Origin: Bacteroidales bacterium UBA714
GTDB lineage: Bacteria; Bacteroidota; Bacteroidia; Bacteroidales; UBA932
Assembly: GCA_002298075.1 (NCBI GenBank)
Contig: DBLW01000157.1
Location: 1 to 11,959, forward strand
Length of the DNA stretch: 11,959 bases
Direction: 5' to 3'
Position numbers and translations under genes: made by a program. Position 1 is the first letter of the stretch. Each line of letters opens with the position of its first letter. Shown one piece after another: positions 6,944 through 11,959 of the stretch. Below the pieces are notes generated by a model. The model had not been told where the DNA came from, did no database searches, and worked only from the letters and a program-made list of their open reading frames with translations.

Positions 6944-8065
6944 ATGTTTAGTGAAAATGACTTTTCGAGGCTGGAAATCAATCTTGACGGTTGTCTCGGG
7001 AACTACAGATATTTCAGGTCGGGGCTGCAGCCTTCGACAAAGTTGCTGGTACTTGTAAAAGCAAATGCATACGGGCATGGTGCCGTGGAGTTCGCTGCGC
7101 TTATGGAAGAGGCCGGGGCTGATTACCTTGCGGTGGCATACCCTATTGAAGGCATGGAGCTGCGCCAGGCAGGGATTAAGGTTCCGATAATTGTGCTCAC
7201 TGCCGGAACGGATTTCTTTGACGGGATAATTGACGATAATCTCGAGCCGGGCATCCCGAACATGTACACTCTCAAGGCTTTGTGCGAAGTGCTTGAAAAG
7301 AGGGGAATCAAGGACTTCCCGATACACATCAAGCTTGATACTGGTATGCACAGGCTCGGTTTCATGACGGCAGAGCTTGATGAGCTGGCCAGCTTTCTCA
7401 GCACATGCGACATGGTGCGCGTGCAGTCGGTATATTCTCATCTCGCTGCCTCGGAAGACCCTGAGTGCGACGAATTTACTCTCGGGCAGATACGGATGTT
7501 CAATAAGAATGCAGACCGGCTGGCGGAGGCCCTCGGGTACAGGCCGATGTATCATATCCTCAATTCGGCCGGAATCGAGCGTTTTCCCGAGTACCAGTTT
7601 GACATGGTGCGCCTTGGAATCGGAATATACGGAATCAGCGCTCTGCCGGATGTGAAGCTTGATGCTGTCGCTTCATTCAAATGCAAGATATTGCAAATCA
7701 AGACCCTCAACCCTGAGGACGGTACGGTCGGGTATGGCCGCCGCGGCAAGGTAGCACCTGGAGGTACCGTAATTGCTACAATACCTGTGGGCTATGCTGA
7801 CGGGATAGACCGTCACCTTGGCTGCGGACATGCCTCATTCATGCTCAACGGGCATCGCGTTCCTACTATCGGGAACATATGCATGGACATGTGTATGCTT
7901 GACATAACTGGTGTGGATGCGGAGGTCGGTGACACGGTGACGATTTTCGGTTCTGACCCTACTGTCGGAGAACTGGCCGGAATACTTGGCACCATCCCAT
8001 ATGAGGTCTTGACCTCAGTTCCGCGCAGGATAGAGAGAATCGTAATAAAAGGGGCAGCCGAATAA
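6944..8065 (+). CDS. alr: Alanine racemase (PLP-dependent)
   Basis: Interconverts L- and D-alanine in the cytoplasm and supplies D-Ala for peptidoglycan. Counting from the ATG at 6944 the protein is 373 residues, the usual size. The pyridoxal-phosphate lysine is K39 in VKANAYGHG, and the second catalytic base is Y264 in VGYGRRG. Other family blocks are IKLDTGMHRLGF, VYSHLAASED, ILNSAGIERF, VRLGIGIYG, IPVGYADGIDR and IGNICMDMCMLD. An upstream TTG (6884) would add 20 residues, but it lies inside the predicted -7 box and the added segment is not family-like. The ATG is preceded by GGAG directly abutting it. The gene stands alone, diverging from the YugP-like gene and converging on the VOC gene. 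Some Bacteroidetes carry a MurF-Alr fusion; this copy is a free-standing enzyme. Confidence 0.95.
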   Translation: MFSENDFSRLEINLDGCLGNYRYFRSGLQPSTKLLVLVKANAYGHGAVEFAALMEEAGADYLAVAYPIEGMELRQAGIKVPIIVLTAGTDFFDGIIDDNLEPGIPNMYTLKALCEVLEKRGIKDFPIHIKLDTGMHRLGFMTAELDELASFLSTCDMVRVQSVYSHLAASEDPECDEFTLGQIRMFNKNADRLAEALGYRPMYHILNSAGIERFPEYQFDMVRLGIGIYGISALPDVKLDAVASFKCKILQIKTLNPEDGTVGYGRRGKVAPGGTVIATIPVGYADGIDRHLGCGHASFMLNGHRVPTIGNICMDMCMLDITGVDAEVGDTVTIFGSDPTVGELAGILGTIPYEVLTSVPRRIERIVIKGAAE

Positions 8066-8083
8066 GTCAGGCTACCCCTTTTT
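8047..8083. terminator. Bidirectional terminator overlapping the end of alr
   Basis: AAAAGGGGCAGCC (8047-8059) pairs with GGCTACCCCTTTT (8070-8082) with one mismatch and a 10-nt loop. The left arm is made of the last codons of alr (Lys-Gly-Ala-Ala), and the TAA stop at 8063-8065 is in the loop. The T-run follows on the plus strand and the A-run serves the minus strand, so the same element can end the VOC-gene transcript arriving from the right. Confidence 0.8.
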
Positions 8084-8109
8084 CAAAGTCACTGAAATTT
8101 TGCTTAGGA

Positions 8110-9183
8110 TCATTTGCTCTTCATGAAACGCAGGCATTTCATGACCCACGTAGGAAGCGGCTTGCTGTCATCGCGCTTCTCAAGATGAAGGTAGATGCCG
8201 AACTTCTTGAGGATAGGAATCTTGAACGTCTCGACAAACTCAATCAGTGTTCCGTCCGGATCTTCGATATAAGTGAAATGTCCGTCAGCCTCTCCCATCT
8301 TGAAGTCACGTCCGCTGTCGCATACGAATTTGTGGCCCAAAGCTTCTGATGCCTTGCGTACCTGCTCCATATTCCTGATGTCGAAGCACAAGTGGATGAA
8401 GCCCGGGTCGCCCCACAGGCGGCCTTCGTAAAGCTTGCGTGCAGCCGGTACTCCTTCGTCACCGATTCTCTGGACAAGCTCGATGTGTGATGTTCCCATG
8501 ACTTCGCTCAGAGGGCCCTCAATAGGCCTTGAACGTGATAGCATCACCCTGCGCAGCTTGTATTCTCCTCCCGGAGTGCCCTTGAGGTCATCGAAAACGC
8601 CTGTCACATCGTACTCTATCTTGTCATAGTCCATGATGGAACTGTAGAACCTTATTGACTTGTCCATATCGGAAACTCCGAGAATCGCCCCGTTGTTGCC
8701 TCCAGTATTCTTGTCTTCATCTATGAACACATAGCTGTCGGACTCTATGTCGAACAGGTTGTTCCACGGGTCGAGCACAAAGAAATGCTCTTTTCCCGAA
8801 GGAGATGCGCAAGGCTCGGTAAGCACGTTCACTCCCTTTGCTTTCATCTGGCTGTATGCCGCGCGCACGTCGCGTGACTTGACCTTGCATGCAAAAATGC
8901 CGAGATCTCCGAATTCAGGCGTGAACTGCACATAGTTCAGCTCCCTGCCGCGCGGTTCCCATACCTCGAATCCGCCGCCTCCGCGAAGATTGAGCACCAG
9001 GATTGCATATCTCGGCTGAGGTTTCCCTCCGGTATATGGAAGCATCCTTTCTGCCACTCCCTCATCTCCGAACATTTTGAGGTCGAAACCGAACACGTCC
9101 TTGTACCATGCCCAGGACTCTTCTACGTTTCTGACTCCTATGCCGACCTGCTGTATGCCGCAGATAACTTTTCTCTTTTCCAT
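8110..9183 (-). CDS. Two-domain VOC (glyoxalase-fold) protein
   Basis: A 357-residue cytoplasmic protein made of four beta-alpha-beta-beta-beta modules, that is two VOC domains (about 8-152 and 164-320). Domain 1 starts at QQVGIGVRNVEESWAWYKDVFGFD. Domain 2 starts at AILGVSDMDKSIRFYSSIMDY. Domain 2 keeps E235 (SHIELVQ), H264 (FIHLCFDI) and E315 (TLIEFVE), at the positions of three of the four glyoxalase I metal ligands; the first-strand histidine position is replaced. Domain 1 has no such set (Q11/Q12 at its first strand and E73 in FEVWEP only) and may be structural. The length and duplicated layout recall extradiol dioxygenases and HPPD-like proteins, but I see no signature that fixes the reaction. 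It is the last gene of the minus-strand unit, 42 bp after the SDR gene, so it may act with that enzyme. The family is sure; the substrate is unknown. Confidence 0.85.
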   Translation of the reverse strand: MEKRKVICGIQQVGIGVRNVEESWAWYKDVFGFDLKMFGDEGVAERMLPYTGGKPQPRYAILVLNLRGGGGFEVWEPRGRELNYVQFTPEFGDLGIFACKVKSRDVRAAYSQMKAKGVNVLTEPCASPSGKEHFFVLDPWNNLFDIESDSYVFIDEDKNTGGNNGAILGVSDMDKSIRFYSSIMDYDKIEYDVTGVFDDLKGTPGGEYKLRRVMLSRSRPIEGPLSEVMGTSHIELVQRIGDEGVPAARKLYEGRLWGDPGFIHLCFDIRNMEQVRKASEALGHKFVCDSGRDFKMGEADGHFTYIEDPDGTLIEFVETFKIPILKKFGIYLHLEKRDDSKPLPTWVMKCLRFMKSK

Positions 9184-9225
9184 GTTTAGTATTGAGTTTT
9201 ATAAGAATAATTGCTTGTTAAACCT

Positions 9226-10023
9226 TTAATGTGCAGATATCCTGCTGGCAAGCTTCCAGTACAGCCATCTGAAATATCTGTAGAAATGCGCCATCAGAAG
9301 CTCTGTGCCACCTATCAGCTTCTGATGCTTTCTTTTAGATATGGCCCTGATGGCTATCTCGGCGCATCTGTCAACGTCCATTCCGTTGGCCTGGCCCGGA
9401 TCCATCTTGCCGAACGCGTCACCCGAAGAAGTGATTGCACTTCTGGATATCTCCGTCCTTATGCGTCCTGGCACAAGAAGCGTCACATGGATGTTCGGAT
9501 ATTCCAGATCGAGCGACTCATAGAAGCCGTGTAGCGCATGCTTGCTTGCACAATATGCGGAGCGCAGAGGAAACCCGAACAGCCCTGATATGGAAGAGAC
9601 AACGGCTATATGGACACTGTCACATGCGAGAATCATGTCTTTGAGTTTCTTTATGAGGTACACTCCTCCGAAATAGTTGACTTCCATTAATTTGCGGTCG
9701 GTCTCTATGCTTGTGTCAAGAGTCTTCGCCCTTTGGGACACCCCGGCATTGAGCAGGAAGAAGCTTACCTGTATCCCCTCGGACACGAGCCACTCTGCAA
9801 GAGCATCTATGGACTCTTTTTTCTCAAGGTCAATGCTCTTGAAGCGTGCCCTGGCCCCGAGGCTCATGCATTTCTGCGCGACTCTTTCAAGCTGGTCTTC
9901 ACGGCGTCCTGTCAGTATCACTTCCGCTCCTTTTTTTGCGAACTGATATGCGAGTGCCTCACCTATACCGCTTCCCCCGCCGGTCACGAGGACGGTCTTG
10001 TCTTTGAAAATGACTTTTGGCAT
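9226..10023 (-). CDS. SDR family NAD(P)-dependent oxidoreductase
   Basis: A classical short-chain dehydrogenase/reductase of 265 residues. The Rossmann nucleotide motif is T14-G-G-G-S-G-I-G21, followed by R40-R41 after the second strand (LTGRRED), which favours NADP(H). N92-A-G94 stabilises the central sheet. The catalytic tetrad is N116 (EVNYFGG), S144 (VVSSISG), Y157 and K161 (YCASK); the VPGRIRTE loop follows. The C-terminus (about 243-260, MAHFYRYFRWLYWK) is aromatic and amphipathic and may touch membrane, and the overall sequence recalls the DHRS7-like branch. It should oxidise or reduce an alcohol/carbonyl pair, possibly hydrophobic. It lies 44 bp after the DJ-1 gene and 42 bp before the VOC gene, with no promoter visible in either gap, so it is probably co-transcribed with them. 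Confidence 0.92.
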   Translation of the reverse strand: MPKVIFKDKTVLVTGGGSGIGEALAYQFAKKGAEVILTGRREDQLERVAQKCMSLGARARFKSIDLEKKESIDALAEWLVSEGIQVSFFLLNAGVSQRAKTLDTSIETDRKLMEVNYFGGVYLIKKLKDMILACDSVHIAVVSSISGLFGFPLRSAYCASKHALHGFYESLDLEYPNIHVTLLVPGRIRTEISRSAITSSGDAFGKMDPGQANGMDVDRCAEIAIRAISKRKHQKLIGGTELLMAHFYRYFRWLYWKLASRISAH

Positions 10024-10067
10024 ATTAATGTCTGTTTTTCTGGACTTTATATATTGTTCTCAGACTC

Positions 10068-10643
10068 TCAGAGCATGAGGCCTGCCTTGACTTTGGCTGC
10101 AATCTCGCCTCCGCGGATATGCTCAAGTATCTTCAGACCGAACTGCACTGCCCAGCCAGGGCCGCGTCCCGTTATCATGTTACCGTCTGCGACCACACCT
10201 TCCTTTACGTATTCCGCCCCCTTTTCAGTGAGTTTCTCCTCAAAGCCGTCATAGCAGGTCATTCTCTTTCCGCTTATCTCGGGAAGCAGGCTGAGCACGA
10301 CGGCCGGTGCGGCGCATATTGCCGCGACTGTCCCGCCTTCCGAATAATGCTGCCTCATGATGTCCATCAGTTTGCCGAATGCTGCCAGATTGGATGAGCC
10401 TGGCATTCCTCCAGGGAAAATCATCACGTCAGAAGGGAGGCACGGGCCGAATGAAGTCGCTGCCTTGAACTCTCCGAATGACATGTCAGCAATTACGGGA
10501 ATCCTGTTGGAGCTTGTAACGATCCTGTCCGAGTATATGGAAACGGTTTTGACATTGACCCCTCCTCTGCGGAGCATGTCCACTGTCGTGAGGGCCTCGG
10601 ATATCTCGAAGCCGTCAGCAAGGAATATGTATGTGCCTTTCAT
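10068..10643 (-). CDS. DJ-1/PfpI (ThiJ) family protein
   Basis: A 191-residue protein that aligns by eye along its whole length with DJ-1/YajL (about 190-196 residues). E16 in DGFEISEALTTVDMLRRGG matches DJ-1 Glu18. The reactive cysteine is C110 in AAICAAPAVV. The oxyanion loop is FPGGMPGSSNL, and the tail GRGPGWAVQFGL...EIAAKVKAGLML closely matches the DJ-1 C-terminus. Members have been reported as redox-sensing chaperones, glyoxalase III-type enzymes or deglycases, and these activities are debated. There is no signal peptide, so it is cytoplasmic. It starts 26 bp after the nuclease stop codon and precedes the SDR gene, in a probable transcript whose members suggest handling of reactive carbonyls. 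Which activity this protein has cannot be read here. Confidence 0.92.
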   Translation of the reverse strand: MKGTYIFLADGFEISEALTTVDMLRRGGVNVKTVSIYSDRIVTSSNRIPVIADMSFGEFKAATSFGPCLPSDVMIFPGGMPGSSNLAAFGKLMDIMRQHYSEGGTVAAICAAPAVVLSLLPEISGKRMTCYDGFEEKLTEKGAEYVKEGVVADGNMITGRGPGWAVQFGLKILEHIRGGEIAAKVKAGLML

Positions 10644-10669
10644 ATCTTATATTGTTCTTGTGTCTTGGA

Positions 10670-11959
10670 TTACAGGCCCCAGTCTGAGGCCGTATAGGTG
10701 CTCTTCGGCGCCTGGGGAACGTTCGTGAAATATCGGAGTCCGGTTATTTTTTCCAGATCGCTCACGGACAGCATGTCTTTCTCGCTTACTGGTACGCCTC
10801 TCGGGGTCGCATGGCTTCTGACGAAAGCCGCGCATTTTATCTCAGATTCCTTGCACTGAGAAAGGGCCTTGCCGCTGTTGCCGGACTTGGTTCTCATTAG
10901 GACGTAATAGAACATTGACGGCTTGGTTACGTCGTTCCTGCCTCCGAATGATATTGTTTTCGGGGAGTCAGTGTAGCCCCTCCTGTCTGTGTATGTTTCG
11001 AAATATGTTCCGATTACCACGTAGAGAGTATCCTGGCAGACCTGGTTGTCAACCCAGTCCTCGAGGTTATTCCAGCCTCCTCCGCCTGTGTTGAAATTGC
11101 TCATTTCCTGTGGTGCGATGTTGCTGTAATAGAATACCTGCCTGTTGGTGGCTGTTGAGGATGTGCGTTCCGCAGAGCCGAGCATATGGCCCTTGTTGCA
11201 GCCTCCGCCTACGGTTTTTGAATTATACTGGATGTCTGACGGAATCCTAGGGTCTGTAGCATAGGCGTTAGTCCTGTTGGCGCTTCCCTCGTACATCTTG
11301 TGTCTCGGTGCAGCAACCCAGAGCGGGCAATGATGTTCAGCGCTGTAGCAGACTGTATAATTCCTGGCTTTCTTTCCGCCAGGGCCTTTCTCGTTTCCGT
11401 CGCAAAGATGATGGGCATACCATATCTGTGGATTCTGGCTGTCACGGATATAGCCGTCCTGTGTCTGGGTGTCCATGGCTGGCAGCTCGTACCACCCGTA
11501 TCTTCCATCTGAAGGTCCGGGATTCGGATCTGGATCGGGATCTGGATCGGGCGTAGGGTCCGGGTCTGGGTCTGGGTCAGGTGTCGGATCCGGGTTTGCG
11601 CCGGAACCATAGCCTTTCATATACAGAGTCAATTCATTCTGGCTGCCTGTGTAGCAGGCAAAGCGGGGAGCATTGCTGTTCCACTGGAGCCTGCGCTCCG
11701 CATTTGATACGCACGAGAGTGTTATGCGGCCGTTATTGAAAGAAATGTCCCAAAGATAGTCCTCATCATTTGCCGAAGGCTTGGATGCGCTCTTGTACAA
11801 GGCGTTTTTCGTGCCCTGGAAACCTATGAAACCGACACCCTCCACCTTGATGGCGTAATGTCCGCCTTCCTTGGAGATGATGCTTTTGTGCTTGTCCCCT
11901 TCTTCTGCCGGGATGCCCTCGGATGTAAGATGCCCGGAAAGGTCGGATGAGGAAACTCC
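10670..11959 (-). CDS. Secreted DNA/RNA non-specific endonuclease (EndoG/NucA type), 5' end outside the window
   Basis: The frame is open without a stop from 10670 to the window end, giving 429 visible residues. A GTG at 11843-11845 is an internal valine, not the start. Visible residues 1-115 form a beta-rich segment with RRLQWNS..PRFACYTG, a pattern I recall from Bacteroidetes secreted proteins. A 28-residue Pro-Asp linker (122-149) follows, then the nuclease domain. The catalytic block is CNK-G-H258 (usual form DRGH), followed by a conserved FYYSN(280)IAPQ. N290 in FNTGGGGWNNLE is the likely metal-binding asparagine, and CQDTLYVVIGTYFE and RGVPVSEKDMLSV fit the later part of the fold. The Pro-Asp linker and domain layout imply export, although the signal peptide is not in the window. 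It probably degrades extracellular DNA and RNA. It is the most upstream visible gene of the minus-strand unit, and its stop is 26 bp before DJ-1. Confidence 0.88.
   Translation of the reverse strand, partial: GVSSSDLSGHLTSEGIPAEEGDKHKSIISKEGGHYAIKVEGVGFIGFQGTKNALYKSASKPSANDEDYLWDISFNNGRITLSCVSNAERRLQWNSNAPRFACYTGSQNELTLYMKGYGSGANPDPTPDPDPDPDPTPDPDPDPDPNPGPSDGRYGWYELPAMDTQTQDGYIRDSQNPQIWYAHHLCDGNEKGPGGKKARNYTVCYSAEHHCPLWVAAPRHKMYEGSANRTNAYATDPRIPSDIQYNSKTVGGGCNKGHMLGSAERTSSTATNRQVFYYSNIAPQEMSNFNTGGGGWNNLEDWVDNQVCQDTLYVVIGTYFETYTDRRGYTDSPKTISFGGRNDVTKPSMFYYVLMRTKSGNSGKALSQCKESEIKCAAFVRSHATPRGVPVSEKDMLSVSDLEKITGLRYFTNVPQAPKSTYTASDWGL
11513..11596 (-). repeat. Low-complexity Pro-Asp coding repeat (interdomain linker)
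   Basis: On the coding strand the bases are a degenerate 6-bp repeat of GAYCCN type that encodes alternating Asp and Pro with two Thr and two Asn interruptions. It joins the beta-rich N-terminal part and the nuclease domain of the endonuclease. Such a linker is stiff and acidic and is common in exported proteins. The tract is a likely site of copy-number variation between strains. Confidence 0.85.

Noticed and set aside
6875..7555. 226-residue minus-strand open frame opposite alr
   Set aside because: It is a shadow of alr, whose catalytic lysine and tyrosine and family motifs are clear on the plus strand.
11845..11845. GTG at 11843-11845 as the start of the nuclease
   Set aside because: The frame continues open to the window end and the upstream residues continue the beta-rich domain; no signal peptide follows the GTG, as an exported protein would need.

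Overview
The window looks like a chromosomal segment of a gut-type Bacteroidales bacterium. The reasons are TAnnTTTG -7 promoter elements, few recognisable Shine-Dalgarno sites, an M16 lipoprotein with a Bacteroidetes-style lipobox, a YugP-type membrane metallopeptidase, and a secreted non-specific nuclease with a Pro-Asp linker. Base composition looks roughly even and similar across the genes. I see no insertion sequence, integrase, phage gene, tRNA, rRNA or CRISPR array. The genus cannot be fixed from the sequence alone.

Layout: (1) 1-87 is the 3' end of an unidentified + gene. (2) 88-375 is non-coding and holds a tandem repeat of about 80 bp. Each copy carries TATATTTG; the two full copies also form a hairpin. 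The last, truncated copy is positioned to act as promoter for the next gene. (3) 376-2935 (+) is a two-gene unit: an M28 zinc aminopeptidase fused to a multi-pass membrane domain (ERMP1/FXNA/Pff1-like architecture), then an exported HGGG/GHSAGG alpha/beta hydrolase. (4) A bidirectional terminator at 3043-3083 separates it from a convergent minus-strand unit, in which a YugP-family membrane zinc metallopeptidase (6743->6072) is followed by a 965-residue M16 insulinase-like lipoprotein (6025->3128). (5) A divergent intergenic region (6744-6943) with a perfect 15-bp inverted repeat, a -7 box for each direction and a small hairpin precedes alanine racemase (alr, + strand). (6) A second bidirectional terminator is built partly from the last codons of alr. 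(7) 8110-11959 (-) is a probable four-gene unit read right to left: secreted DNA/RNA non-specific endonuclease (5' end outside the window), DJ-1/PfpI protein, SDR oxidoreductase, two-domain VOC (glyoxalase-fold) protein.

Functional themes: the left half concentrates zinc peptidases on or across the envelope (M28, M16, YugP) with an exported esterase-like enzyme, suggesting peptide processing or envelope protein quality control. alr supplies D-alanine for peptidoglycan. The right-hand unit groups three families (DJ-1, SDR, VOC) that in other organisms act on reactive carbonyls, behind a secreted nuclease; a shared pathway is only an inference. Nothing here is clearly a new defence or mobile system. 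The most unusual non-coding element is the promoter-bearing hairpin repeat at 152-327.
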